Source: Thermus_A sp040290245
GTDB lineage: Bacteria; Deinococcota; Deinococci; Deinococcales; Thermaceae
Direction: 5' to 3'
DNA: 23,098 nucleotides
NCBI RefSeq assembly: GCF_040290245.1
Contig: NZ_PSMQ01000025.1
Location: forward strand, 1-23,098
Numbering within the stretch: position 1 is the first letter of the stretch; the number at the start of each line of letters is the position of its first letter. Below are positions 7,459 through 15,886 of this stretch, in pieces. Position numbers and translations under genes: made by a program. The notes below the pieces were generated by a model, which was not told the origin of the DNA, searched no databases, and was given only the letters and a program-made list of their open reading frames with translations.

Positions 7459-8478
7459 CTGGTCAGTGAAGACCACCTTACGGACGCGCTCGAGCTCCAA
7501 GACCACGTAGGGGCTGGTAAGGACCTGGGTCACGATGGCCCCAGGGAGAGGGGTGGTGAGGCTCAGGACCACCCGGGCGGTATCCCCCACCCGGCTCACC
7601 CCCACCACCTCCAGGCCATACCCCCCTGTGGGCTTAACCCCCCAGAAGAAGAAGGCCACCGCCCGGCTCCGGAAATCCACCTGGGGGGCAGGGGGGCGGG
7701 GGATGCGGCCCGCCACCACCAGGTTCCACCCTTCCGCAAAGCGGTTCGGGCCCAGGGCCAGGAGGGCCTTGGGGGTCTGCTCGTTGTACCCGCTCATCTG
7801 CCCCTTATCCAAGACGCGGTAGCTGGGGCTTGGGGGGGGAAGGAAGATCTCCACCCCTATACCGTACTGCACGCCCAGGGCCTGGGCCCGGTAGGAAAGG
7901 GGGGTGGGCTTCAGGGGAAGGGGTTTCAAGACGGGTTCTTTGAGCTCATAGACCACCACCTGCCTTCCTCCCCGCCGGGCCAGGACCTCCCTCAGGAGGA
8001 CCTGAGTCTCCCGGTCGAGGAGCTGGGCAAAACTGGGGGTGGTGTAGGTGCCGGGCTGTGGGAGGACCGCTTCTTGGCCCCTGGCCAGGTTCTCCGCCAG
8101 CTTGATCCAGCCTGCCCCGTCATACAGCCATACGCTAGCCAGATCGGTTCTGGCCCGAACCAAAAGCCGTCCCCCGAAGGCACCCCGGACCGTCTCCCCC
8201 ACGGGGGCCAGGGCGGGGCCTGTTTCGCGGTAAAGGGGAAGGCCGTTCACGAAAAGGGCCCCCGGAACCGCCCAGAGGCTTTCCCCCCTGGGTTCTGTAA
8301 GCTGCAGGGTCTTTTCCCCGAGCTGGACCTCCCGCGGTTCCCCGTAGAAGTAGGTCCAGCGCTCCGTGGCCTCGGGGAAGAGGAGCTGGGCTTCCCCCAC
8401 CCGGTATCCCCCTTCCAGGGTGACCTCACACCCCAGAAGAAGGAGGCTGAAAAGGGGCCAAAGCATCCGCCGCCGCAT
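7426..8478 (-). CDS. Lipoprotein with PrcB-like C-terminal domain
   Basis: A predicted exported lipoprotein of 350 residues. The N-terminus MRRRMLWPLFSLLLLGC has three arginines, a hydrophobic stretch and a lipobox cysteine at C17. The middle part is not recognised. The last 80 residues contain VAFFFWGVKPTGGYGLEV and then PGAIVTQVLTSPYVVLEL, the pattern of the C-terminal domain of PrcB, the partner of the spirochaete protease PrtP. No partner protease is encoded nearby, so the domain name does not give the function here. ATG 8478 is chosen over upstream in-frame codons because the signal peptide begins there and TATGAT lies 6 bp before it; ATG 8466 is a possible alternative. The gene converges on folC with a 33-bp overlap. 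Confidence 0.75.
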   Translation of the reverse strand: MRRRMLWPLFSLLLLGCEVTLEGGYRVGEAQLLFPEATERWTYFYGEPREVQLGEKTLQLTEPRGESLWAVPGALFVNGLPLYRETGPALAPVGETVRGAFGGRLLVRARTDLASVWLYDGAGWIKLAENLARGQEAVLPQPGTYTTPSFAQLLDRETQVLLREVLARRGGRQVVVYELKEPVLKPLPLKPTPLSYRAQALGVQYGIGVEIFLPPPSPSYRVLDKGQMSGYNEQTPKALLALGPNRFAEGWNLVVAGRIPRPPAPQVDFRSRAVAFFFWGVKPTGGYGLEVVGVSRVGDTARVVLSLTTPLPGAIVTQVLTSPYVVLELERVRKVVFTDQLGRVLAEDSE

Positions 8479-8484
8479 ACGCCC

Positions 8485-8490
8485 ATCATA
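8485..8490 (-). promoter_or_regulatory. Leaderless -10 element of the PrcB-like lipoprotein gene
   Basis: On the minus strand TATGAT is followed by six bases and then the ATG at 8478, so transcription would begin at the start codon. No Shine-Dalgarno sequence is present and no convincing -35 is visible. The site separates this gene from the peptide importer genes that end at 8525. Confidence 0.5.
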
Positions 8491-8524
8491 CTTGCCAAAG
8501 AGAGCGCAGGTCTTTACTTTTTCT

Positions 8525-9376
8525 TCAGGTTGTTGCCCGGGGGTCCAGGGCATCCCGAAGACCATCCCCTAGAAGGTTGAAGGCCAGAACCGTAAGCATG
8601 ATGAAGAGGCCGGGGAAAACCATCGTCCAAGGGGCGTTCATCGCGTAGCCCCCCTTGAAGCTGTCCGCGATCATCGCCCCCCACTCGGGGGCGGGGGGCT
8701 GGGCCCCCAGGCCAAGGAAGCCCAAGGCGGCGGCCTCCAAAGTGGCGGTTCCTATGGACAAGGTGGCCTGGACGACCAGGGGGGGCAGGGTACCGGGAAG
8801 GATGTGGCGGAACAGGATCCGGCTGGAAGAGGCCCCGAGGGCCTCCGCCGCTTGGACGAAGTCCAGCTCCCTCAGGAAGAGGACCATGGACCGCGCCAGG
8901 CGGATGTAGACGGGGATCTGGACCACCCCGATGGCCAGCATGGCGTTTTGGAGGCTGGGGCCGAAGATGGCTACGATGGCGATGGCGAGCAGGGTTCCAG
9001 GGAAGGCCAGGAGGATGTCCGTGAGCCAGCCGATAAGCACCTCCACATACCCCCGGTAGAAGCCAGCCAGAAGGCCCAGGAGGGTTCCCACGCCAAGCCC
9101 CAAGCCCACGGAAAGGAGGCCCACCTGGAGGCTGATGCGGCTTCCGTGCAGGGTTCGGATGAAGACGTCCCGGCCCAGGTTGTCGGTTCCAAAGGGGTGC
9201 TCGAGGCTGGGTGGCTTCAGGCGGTTCAGGTAGTCACGGTCCGTAGAGGGGTCATAGGGCTTTAGGAAGGGGATGAGGAGGGCCAGCCAGACGACGAAAA
9301 AGGTGAGGAGAAGCCCCACCCGTCCAGAGCGGGACTTGAAAAAGCGGCGCAGGGCCTGTCGAAAGGGGGTCTCCAT
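8525..9376 (-). CDS. dppC: Peptide ABC transporter permease, DppC/OppC type
   Basis: Inner-membrane permease of an importer for di/oligopeptides. The 283-residue protein begins with the DppC-type N-terminus (one early membrane segment VGLLLTFFVVWLALLIPFL), then HPFGTDNLGRDVFIRTLHGS, which is typical of DppC. Five further membrane segments follow, and the ATPase-contact loop EALGASSSRILFRHILPGTL. The ATG at 9376 is chosen because it lies 4 bp after the dppB stop and follows AGGTGAG; longer readings would overlap dppB in another frame. No ATPase gene follows; the next gene downstream is an unrelated lipoprotein with its own promoter. The symbol marks the family; the peptide specificity is unknown. 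Confidence 0.87.
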   Translation of the reverse strand: METPFRQALRRFFKSRSGRVGLLLTFFVVWLALLIPFLKPYDPSTDRDYLNRLKPPSLEHPFGTDNLGRDVFIRTLHGSRISLQVGLLSVGLGLGVGTLLGLLAGFYRGYVEVLIGWLTDILLAFPGTLLAIAIVAIFGPSLQNAMLAIGVVQIPVYIRLARSMVLFLRELDFVQAAEALGASSSRILFRHILPGTLPPLVVQATLSIGTATLEAAALGFLGLGAQPPAPEWGAMIADSFKGGYAMNAPWTMVFPGLFIMLTVLAFNLLGDGLRDALDPRATT

Positions 9377-9380
9377 GGTC

Positions 9381-10391
9381 TCACCTGTACTGGATGCGCG
9401 GGTCCAAAAGCGCGTAGGAGAGGTCCACCAGGAGGTTGATGAGGACAAAGGCCAGGGCCACCACCAGGACCCCGGACTGGACCACGGGGTAGTCCCGGTT
9501 AAGGATACCCTCGTAGATGTACGAGCCGATGCCAGGCCAGGAGAAGATGGTCTCGGTAAGGATGGCCCCGCCCAGAAGGGTTCCGAACTGGAGGCCCACC
9601 ACGGTTACCACTGGGAGGAGGGCGTTTTTAAAGGCATGCTTGAGGATTACCCGCCGCTCGGCGAGGCCTTTGGCCCGGGCGGTGCGCACGTAGTCCTGGG
9701 ACAGGACCTCGAGCATGGCGCTCCGGGTGATGCGGGCCAGGATGGCCAGGGGGATCGTCCCCAGGGTTAGGGCGGGCAGGATGAGGTGGGCGAGGACGTC
9801 GGCCAAAAGGCGGAGATCTCCCCTTAAAAGCGCGTCTAAGGCGTAAAAGCCTGTGATCGGTTGGAAGCCGATGCCGGCCTCGGTGGAAAGCCGCCCGCCC
9901 GTGGGCAGCCAGTGGAGGTGGACGGCGAAGAGATAGACCAAAAGGAGGCCCAGCCAAAAGACCGGCATGGAGACCCCCATCAAAGAGAAGCCCATAGAGA
10001 GGTTGTCCCAAAGGGTGTTTTTCCGGATGGCCGCGAGAATCCCTGCCGGGATGCCGAGAAGGACCGCCACCAGGATGGCGCTTAAGGATAGTTCAAACGT
10101 GGCGGGCCAGCGCCGCTTGAGCTCCTCGCCTACCGGGATGGTGGAGACCGCGCTCACCCCCAGGTCGCCCGTGAGGACCCGGTGGACGAAGGCGAGGTAC
10201 TGTTCGGGAAGGGGGCGGTTCAGCCCCAGCTTTTCCCTTAAGGCTTCCACCTGCTCAGGGGTTCCCCGTTCGCCCAAAATGGCCACCGCCGGATCCCCGG
10301 GAATGAGCTTTAAAAACATGAAGACCAGAAGGGTGATGCCAAAGAGCACGGGAAAAAGGCCAAAGAGTCTTCTGAGAAAGTAGCTCCACAT
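9381..10391 (-). CDS. dppB: Peptide ABC transporter permease, DppB/OppB type
   Basis: Second permease of the same importer. The 336 residues open with the classic DppB pattern (LRRLFGLFPVLFGITLLVF, then LKLIPGDPA), continue with a soluble stretch containing LGLNRPLPEQY, and end in YALLDPRIQYR. The ATPase-contact loop is ARAKGLAERRVILKHAFKNA. It is separated from the upstream binding-protein gene by 57 bp that hold a strong hairpin (10410-10438). The ribosome binding site is weak (GAAGATCAAAATG), which together with the hairpin suggests much lower expression than the binding protein. Confidence 0.9.
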   Translation of the reverse strand: MWSYFLRRLFGLFPVLFGITLLVFMFLKLIPGDPAVAILGERGTPEQVEALREKLGLNRPLPEQYLAFVHRVLTGDLGVSAVSTIPVGEELKRRWPATFELSLSAILVAVLLGIPAGILAAIRKNTLWDNLSMGFSLMGVSMPVFWLGLLLVYLFAVHLHWLPTGGRLSTEAGIGFQPITGFYALDALLRGDLRLLADVLAHLILPALTLGTIPLAILARITRSAMLEVLSQDYVRTARAKGLAERRVILKHAFKNALLPVVTVVGLQFGTLLGGAILTETIFSWPGIGSYIYEGILNRDYPVVQSGVLVVALAFVLINLLVDLSYALLDPRIQYR

Positions 10392-10409
10392 TTTGATCTT
10401 CAGGAAAAC

Positions 10410-10438
10410 CCCCGGCCTGGGGGTTGCCCAGGCCGGGG
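10410..10438 (-). terminator. Intergenic hairpin between peptide-binding protein and permease genes
   Basis: A perfect 12-bp stem (CCCCGGCCTGGG at 10410-10421 and CCCAGGCCGGGG at 10427-10438) with a 5-base loop. On the minus strand it starts 10 bases after the binding-protein stop and is followed by GGTTTTCC, a short T run. It may end most transcripts after the binding-protein gene, or protect that mRNA from 3' decay while some read-through expresses dppB and dppC. Confidence 0.65.
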
Positions 10439-10448
10439 CCAGGAGGGG

Positions 10449-12035
10449 TTAGCGCTTCACGATCTCCTCAAAGGACTCGGAGCCTAAAGGCGAGGGCACC
10501 CAGCCCGAAAGGTTCTTCCGTTTGGCGAGGAGGGGCTGGGAGTGGACGATGGGTACGCGCAGCGCGAGCTCAAAAGTCAGCTCATCCGCCTGCTGGTAGA
10601 TCCTCTTCCGCTCCTCCGGGTTGGAGGTGGTGGCCCCCTTGACCAGGAGGGCGTTCAGCTCCTTGATCTCCAAGGGCTTACCACTGGGGTCAAACAGGTC
10701 GGCGATGGGGCTTGCGAAGTGGGGGTCGTAGAAGTTCTGGGGATCGCCGTAGTCCCCAGTCCAGCCCAGCATGTAGGCCTGGAAGCCGGGGGCCTTCTTC
10801 CGGTCCGCGAGGTACGTGGCCCAGTCCTTGGTCTGGAGCTTCACCCGGATGCCAAGGGTGGAGAGGTCCGCGGCCATGGCCTCGGCGATCTCCTTGGGGG
10901 TTGGGAAGTAGGGCCTCGAGACCGGCATGTACCAGAGCTCCAGGTCAAACCCATTTGGGTAACCCGCTTCGGCCAAGAGCTGCTTGGCCTTCTGGGGATT
11001 GTACTCGTAGTCCGTGACCTTGGGGGACTGGTAGGCCTTCATGGAAGGGGGGGTGAAGTGGCCATCCGTCACGCCCAGCTTCCCCCAGAAGGCCTGGACG
11101 ATGGCCTTCTTGTTGAGGGCCATGGCGATGGCTCGGCGCACCCGGGCGTCCGACAGGGGCTTGTGGCTGGGGTTGAGGGCCAGGTACCCCACGTTGAAGG
11201 AGGGCCGGAAAACCGCGTTCAGGTTAGGGTCGGACTCGATGTCCTTGAGGTTGGCGGGCGGGATATCGGTGGTGAAGTCAATCGTGCCCGCCTTCAAAGC
11301 CGCCAGCCGGGCTGCGGGGTCCTTGATGATCTTGAAGACCACCCGCTCCGTCTTGGGGTAGCCCTTCTTCCAGTAGTAGGGGTTTTTCTCCAAAACGATC
11401 TGGTCCCCAGGCCTCCACTCCACAAGCCGGTAAGGCCCGGTGCCCACAGCGCTGCCCGTAGGGGAGCCGTACCTGGCTCCGTCCTTCTTGATGGCCGCGG
11501 GGCTTGCGATGCCGAAATACCCCGAGCCGATGGCTGCCGGGAAGGCGGGGAAGGGCTGGGAGAGGACAAAGCGGAGGGTGTACTTGTCCACCACCTGGAT
11601 CTCCTTGAGGATGGAGCCAGGGTCGCCCTTGAACCCACCGAAGAGCTCAGGCCAGATCTCATACCGGGCGGCGGCGTCTATGCGGGTGGGGTTTTTGGGG
11701 TCCCACCAGCGCTCGATGTTGAACTTCACCGCCTCCGCGTCCAGGTCGGTGCCGTCTTGGAACTTCACCCCTTGGCGCAGACGGAAGGTCCAGACCTTTC
11801 CGTCCGGGGAAGCAAACCAGCTTACCGCGAGCCCGGCCATCGGCTCCGTCGTCCCCGGTTTGAAATCCACCAAGGTGTCGTAAATCTGCCGCTGGACGTA
11901 GATGGAGATGCCGTCCGTGATGTTGCCGGGCTCGAGGCTCACGGGTTCCCCGTTGTGGCCGAAGACCAGGGCCTTTTGCCCTAGGCCGAGCCCCAAAGCG
12001 CCTACCGTCAAGATGCCGATGAGAAGCTGTTTCAT
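10449..12035 (-). CDS. dppA: Periplasmic peptide-binding protein of an ABC importer (family 5)
   Basis: Captures peptides outside the inner membrane and hands them to the two permeases. The 528-residue protein has a cleavable signal peptide (MKQLLIGILTVGALGLGLGQ) without a lipobox cysteine, so it is free in the periplasm or cell envelope rather than a lipoprotein. Family features include FRLRQGVKFQDGTDLDAEAV, a GTGPYRLVEW segment, and NPYYWKKGYPKTERVVFKII. The start ATG is preceded by AAAGGAG at a good distance. A -10-like TATACT (12080-12075) inside a palindrome lies about 40 bp upstream. The gene directly follows livF, but the promoter suggests separate control. The ligand (dipeptides, oligopeptides or another small molecule) cannot be read from the sequence. 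Confidence 0.87.
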   Translation of the reverse strand: MKQLLIGILTVGALGLGLGQKALVFGHNGEPVSLEPGNITDGISIYVQRQIYDTLVDFKPGTTEPMAGLAVSWFASPDGKVWTFRLRQGVKFQDGTDLDAEAVKFNIERWWDPKNPTRIDAAARYEIWPELFGGFKGDPGSILKEIQVVDKYTLRFVLSQPFPAFPAAIGSGYFGIASPAAIKKDGARYGSPTGSAVGTGPYRLVEWRPGDQIVLEKNPYYWKKGYPKTERVVFKIIKDPAARLAALKAGTIDFTTDIPPANLKDIESDPNLNAVFRPSFNVGYLALNPSHKPLSDARVRRAIAMALNKKAIVQAFWGKLGVTDGHFTPPSMKAYQSPKVTDYEYNPQKAKQLLAEAGYPNGFDLELWYMPVSRPYFPTPKEIAEAMAADLSTLGIRVKLQTKDWATYLADRKKAPGFQAYMLGWTGDYGDPQNFYDPHFASPIADLFDPSGKPLEIKELNALLVKGATTSNPEERKRIYQQADELTFELALRVPIVHSQPLLAKRKNLSGWVPSPLGSESFEEIVKR

Positions 12036-12065
12036 ACGGTCTCCTTTCTGGGGTTAGCCCCCTTG

Positions 12066-12087
12066 GACGTACAGAGTATACTACGTC
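12066..12087. promoter_or_regulatory. Palindrome around the -10 of the peptide-binding protein gene
   Basis: GACGTA (12066-12071) and TACGTC (12082-12087) are perfect inverted arms separated by 10 bp. On the minus strand the spacer contains TATACT (12080-12075), a good -10, placing the start near 12068 and leaving a leader of about 33 bases with a ribosome binding site. The arrangement fits a repressor site, but no regulator is known to me for this sequence and no clear -35 is seen. One arm overlaps the livF stop codon. Confidence 0.4.
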
Positions 12088-12799
12088 ACGCCTCCCCCAG
12101 ATACGCCTTCTGCACCTCTGGGTTTTGCGCCAACTCCCGGGCCGGACCGGAGAGCGTGACCTCCCCCGTGGCCAAAACGTACCCCCGGTGGGCGATCTGA
12201 AGGGCCAGGCGGGCGTTTTGCTCCACCAGGAGGATGGTCTTCCCCTCCCGGTTCAGGTTCTGGATGGTCTCAAAGATGAAGTCCACCAGCACCGGGGCCA
12301 GGCCCATGGAGGGTTCGTCCATCAGGAGGATGCGGGGGTCCTGCATCAGGGCCCGGCCGATGGCCAACATCTGCTGCTCGCCCCCGGAGAGGGTTCCCCC
12401 CTTCTGGTTTCGCCTTTCATAAAGCCGGGGGAAGAGGGCGAAGACCCTTTCCTTGCGCTCCTTAATCACCCTGGGGTCCTTCTCCAGATAGGCTCCGATC
12501 TCGAGGTTCTCCTCCACGGTAAGCCGGGGAAAGACCCGCCTTCCCTCAGGGACGTGTCCGATGCCCAGGGCCACGATCTCGTGGGCGGGGAGGCGGTGGA
12601 TGGGCTTGTCTAGGAAAAGGACCTCCCCGGAGCGTGGCCGGACTAGGCCGCTGATGGTGCGCAAGGTGGTGCTCTTCCCGGCCCCATTGGCCCCAATGAG
12701 GGTCACGATCTCCCCCTCCTCCACGGTGAGGGAAATGCCCTTTAGGGCGTGGATGTGGCCGTAGTAGGTGTGGATGTTCTTGAGCTCGAGCACCCTCAT
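12086..12799 (-). CDS. livF: Branched-chain amino acid ABC transporter ATPase LivF
   Basis: One of the two ATPases driving the LIV importer on the cytoplasmic side. The 237-residue protein has Walker A GANGAGKS (36-43), signature LSGGEQQ, Walker B ILLMDEPSMGL and the LivF hallmark VPEGRRVFPRLTVEENL. Its start codon overlaps the stop of livG (ATGA), and it is the last gene of the LIV operon. The assignment to LivF rather than LivG follows from its length and the EGRRVF segment. Confidence 0.93.
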   Translation of the reverse strand: MRVLELKNIHTYYGHIHALKGISLTVEEGEIVTLIGANGAGKSTTLRTISGLVRPRSGEVLFLDKPIHRLPAHEIVALGIGHVPEGRRVFPRLTVEENLEIGAYLEKDPRVIKERKERVFALFPRLYERRNQKGGTLSGGEQQMLAIGRALMQDPRILLMDEPSMGLAPVLVDFIFETIQNLNREGKTILLVEQNARLALQIAHRGYVLATGEVTLSGPARELAQNPEVQKAYLGEA

Positions 12800-13575
12800 G
12801 CGGCCCCCCCTGCTGCGCCCTTGCCCAGATAGGCCTCGATGACCCGGGGGTTTTTGCGCACCTCCTCGGGGCTTCCCTCGGCGATCTTGGCCCCATACTC
12901 CAAAACAGCGATCCGGTCGGAGAGGGTCATGACCATCCGCATGTCGTGTTCGATGAGGACCACCGTCAGGCCCAGATCGGCCCTGAGCCTTAGGATCATG
13001 GCCTTGAGCTCCTCCGTCTCCTGGGGGTTCATCCCCGCTGCAGGCTCGTCCAGAAGGAGGAGGCGGGGCTTAAGGGCCAAAGCCCGGGCGATCTCCAACC
13101 GCCTTTGCTCCCCATAGGGGAGGTTCTTGGCCAACTCCCCCGCCCGTTTTTCCAGGCCCAGGTACGCCAAAAGGGCCAGGGCCTCTCCCTTGGCCCTTCG
13201 CTCCTCCCTTTGCGCTAGGGGGGTGCGGAAAAGGGCATGGAAGTAGGGGACCCGGGTGTGGATGTGATGCCCCACCAGGACGTTTTCCAAAACCGTCATT
13301 CCCCCGAAGAGGCGGATGTTTTGGAAGGTGCGGCCAATGCCCTGCTGGGCCACCTTGTCCGGGGAGAACCCCGTGATATCCTTGCCAAAAAGGAGAACCC
13401 TTCCCTCGTCCGGGGTGTAGATTCCGGTCAGCAGGTTGAATAGGGTGGTCTTGCCCGCCCCGTTGGGCCCGATGATGGAGAAGATCTCCCCTTGGTTGAC
13501 GCTCAAGGAGACGTTGTTCACCGCCACCAGACCGCCGAAGCGCTTGGTGGCGTTTTGGACCTCGAGGGCCTTCAT
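12796..13575 (-). CDS. livG: Branched-chain amino acid ABC transporter ATPase LivG
   Basis: Second ATPase of the LIV importer. The 259 residues include Walker A GPNGAGKT (36-43), the LivG-type Q-loop segment GIGRTFQNIRLFGGMTVLEN, a signature of the form LPYGEQRRLEIARAL and Walker B LLLLDEPAAGMNP, then the switch histidine in VVLIEHDM. All are typical of LivG. It overlaps livM upstream and livF downstream by 4 bp each, so the three are translated together. Confidence 0.93.
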   Translation of the reverse strand: MKALEVQNATKRFGGLVAVNNVSLSVNQGEIFSIIGPNGAGKTTLFNLLTGIYTPDEGRVLLFGKDITGFSPDKVAQQGIGRTFQNIRLFGGMTVLENVLVGHHIHTRVPYFHALFRTPLAQREERRAKGEALALLAYLGLEKRAGELAKNLPYGEQRRLEIARALALKPRLLLLDEPAAGMNPQETEELKAMILRLRADLGLTVVLIEHDMRMVMTLSDRIAVLEYGAKIAEGSPEEVRKNPRVIEAYLGKGAAGGAA

Positions 13576-14906
13576 GCCTCCTCCCGCTCGGCCAGGTGCC
13601 GTTTTTCCGGGATGAGCCCCTCCGGCCGGAAGATCATCATTAAGACCAGGATAATGCCGAAGACGAGGCGTTCGTACTTCGCCGGGTCCACCTGGGAAGG
13701 TAGGGTGGGGAAAGCGGTGCGCATGTACTCCGAAAGCGTCTTGAGCACGTCCAGGTTCAAGATCGTCACCGCCGCCGCACCCAGGATAGCCCCCGGGATG
13801 GACCCCATCCCTCCCAGGATGACCATGGCCAAAATGCTGATGGAGGCGAGGAGGGTGAAGGACTCAGGGGAGACGAAGGTGCGTTGAGCGGCAAAGACCA
13901 CGCCCATCGTTCCTGAGAAGGCGGCCCCGGTCATAAAGGCCAGAAGCTTGGTGGGCAGGAGGGGGATTCCCATGGCCCGGGCCGCGGTCTCGTCCTCCCG
14001 GATGGCCACCCAGGCCCGGCCGAAGCGGGAGTTCGCCAGGTTGACGTTGATGTAGACGGTCAGGCCGATCAGGAGGAGGACCAGGAGGTAGAAGAAGAGC
14101 TGGTAGTCCGTGGTCCGGTCCAGCCCTACCCCCAGGCCTTGCATGAGCGTGCGGAACCCGTCGATGGGGGGGCGGGTCACCGGGGTGATGCCCTGAGGGC
14201 CGTTGGTGATGTTCACCGGGTGGTCCAGGTTGTTGGCCAGGATCCGCACCACCTCCCCCAGGCCCAAGGTCACGATGGCCAGGTAGTCCCCCCGGAGCCT
14301 CAGGGCAGGGAGGCCAATGAGGAGGCCGGTGATGGCGGTGGTGACGATGGCGACCGGCATGAAAAGGTAGAAGTACTCTCCTGGGAGAGGAAAGTTCCCC
14401 TGGAGGAAGTTCTTGGCTTGTGCTGAGCCGAAGATGGCCCAGGTGTAGGCCCCTACGGCGAAGAAGGCGGCGTACCCCAGATCCAAAAGGCCCGCCATCC
14501 CCACCACCACGTTGAGGCCCAAGGCCATGGCCGCGTAGATGCCCATCTGGATCCCCAGTTCAAAGATGAAGGTATTGGCAAACCCGGCCATGGGCACGGC
14601 CAGGAGGAGGATGGCCCCCCCTAAACCCACCTGGAAGGCCCGGGGGATGGGCAGGGTGATGGTGGCGGTGAGGACACCGACCAGGCCGATCAGCCCCACC
14701 GTGTTTCCGCTTTTCACCAGGCCCAGGGTAAAGGCCAGGGTGAGGAGGGCGAGGAGGAGGCTCCGCCCCTTGGGGGGAAGGGGGGTGAAGGCGGCAAGGG
14801 CTAGGACCAAGACGCCGAACAAAGCGGAGGCCGTGCCGGGGAAGGCCACGTTCAGAAGGAGGGCGGCCAGGCTGAGGAAGTAGGCGGAAAAGGCTGGCAC
14901 CTTCAT
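13572..14906 (-). CDS. livM: Branched-chain amino acid ABC transporter permease LivM
   Basis: Membrane permease that pairs with LivH. The 444-residue protein starts with a hydrophobic region of several membrane segments (about 1-115), followed by the conserved LivM core: GLNVVVGMAGLLDLGYAAFF, then LRGDYLAIVTLGLGEVVRI, and GRAWVAIREDETAARAMGI, the ATPase-contact loop. It is longer than the roughly 300-350 residues common in the family because of the N-terminal extension, as in the E. coli protein. The C-terminus carries a charged tail (PEKRHLAEREEA). Start and stop overlap the neighbouring liv genes (ATGA). Confidence 0.92.
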   Translation of the reverse strand: MKVPAFSAYFLSLAALLLNVAFPGTASALFGVLVLALAAFTPLPPKGRSLLLALLTLAFTLGLVKSGNTVGLIGLVGVLTATITLPIPRAFQVGLGGAILLLAVPMAGFANTFIFELGIQMGIYAAMALGLNVVVGMAGLLDLGYAAFFAVGAYTWAIFGSAQAKNFLQGNFPLPGEYFYLFMPVAIVTTAITGLLIGLPALRLRGDYLAIVTLGLGEVVRILANNLDHPVNITNGPQGITPVTRPPIDGFRTLMQGLGVGLDRTTDYQLFFYLLVLLLIGLTVYINVNLANSRFGRAWVAIREDETAARAMGIPLLPTKLLAFMTGAAFSGTMGVVFAAQRTFVSPESFTLLASISILAMVILGGMGSIPGAILGAAAVTILNLDVLKTLSEYMRTAFPTLPSQVDPAKYERLVFGIILVLMMIFRPEGLIPEKRHLAEREEA

Positions 14907-15865
14907 ACTTTCTCCCGTACGATCTGGCCCAGAAGCCCCTGGGGCCGGAAGAGGAGGATGAAGATGAGGATGAGGAAGGCCACTACGTCCTTGTACTCGG
15001 TTCCGAAGTTGTTGTTGGTCAGGAGGGGGAGGTATGTGCCAAAGAAGTTTTCCAGCTGCCCCAGGACCAGCCCGCCCACCATGGCCCCGGGGAGGTTGCC
15101 GATCCCACCCAAGACCGCGGCGGTGAAGGCCTTGATGCCGGGCAGAAAGCCCACATAGGGGGTCACGGTGGTGTACTGCAAGGCGAAGAGGACCCCCGCC
15201 ACCCCACCCAAAGAGCCGCCGATCAGGAAGGTGCGGGAGATGATTTGATCGGGGTTGATGCCCATCAGGCTCGAGGTGGGGATGTCCTGGGCAACCGCCC
15301 GGATGGCCATGCCCAGTTTGGTGCGGTTCACCAGGTAGGTCAGGCCCCAGAGCATCGCGACCGAGACCAGGATGAGAATCACGCTCTTGGTTTGGATGAA
15401 GATCCCAAGGAGTTGAAAGGAGCCCTCGAGGTTCTCGACAGTCCGCATCCGGAGGAAAAACTCGTTGTGCCAGAGCCCCTCGATGAGGCGCACCAGGTCC
15501 TGGAGGATGAAGGAAACCCCGATGGCGGTAACCAGAGGCACCAGGCGGTTAGTGGTCCCCCGCTTGCGCAAAGGCCGGTAGGCGAAGCGCTCCACCAGGA
15601 CCGCGGTTCCGCCCGCGATGGCCCCGCCCATCCCCAGGGCGATGAGGAGGAGCAAGAACCCGTTTGGGACCGCCGGGGCCAGAAGGCGGAAGACCTCTAC
15701 TCCCACCACGGCCCCGATCATGAAGATTTCCGAGTGGGCGAAGTTGATGAGCTCCAAAACGCCGTAGACCATGGTGTACCCCAAGGCCACCATGGCGTAG
15801 ACAAAACCCAGGAGGAAGCCGTCAAAAATGACCTGGGGAAGGATGGATAGAATCTGTTCCAGCAC
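14903..15865 (-). CDS. livH: Branched-chain amino acid ABC transporter permease LivH
   Basis: Membrane permease of the LIV importer, 320 residues. Characteristic pieces are GFVYAMVALGYTMVYGVLEL followed by INFAHSEIFMIGA near the N-terminus, the loop GMAIRAVAQDIPTSSLMGIN and the motif AAVLGGIGNLPGAMVGG. The start codon is GTG at 15865, behind an AAGGGGGG ribosome binding site. A 14-bp hairpin separates it from the binding-protein gene 69 bp upstream. Confidence 0.92.
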   Translation of the reverse strand: MLEQILSILPQVIFDGFLLGFVYAMVALGYTMVYGVLELINFAHSEIFMIGAVVGVEVFRLLAPAVPNGFLLLLIALGMGGAIAGGTAVLVERFAYRPLRKRGTTNRLVPLVTAIGVSFILQDLVRLIEGLWHNEFFLRMRTVENLEGSFQLLGIFIQTKSVILILVSVAMLWGLTYLVNRTKLGMAIRAVAQDIPTSSLMGINPDQIISRTFLIGGSLGGVAGVLFALQYTTVTPYVGFLPGIKAFTAAVLGGIGNLPGAMVGGLVLGQLENFFGTYLPLLTNNNFGTEYKDVVAFLILIFILLFRPQGLLGQIVREKV

Positions 15866-15886
15866 CTGGCCCCCCTTCTTCCGGAC

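Noticed and set aside
10542..11984. 480-codon open frame on the plus strand, antisense to the peptide-binding protein gene
   Set aside because: No recognisable domain, and it is a by-product of high-GC codon bias opposite a clear family-5 binding protein.
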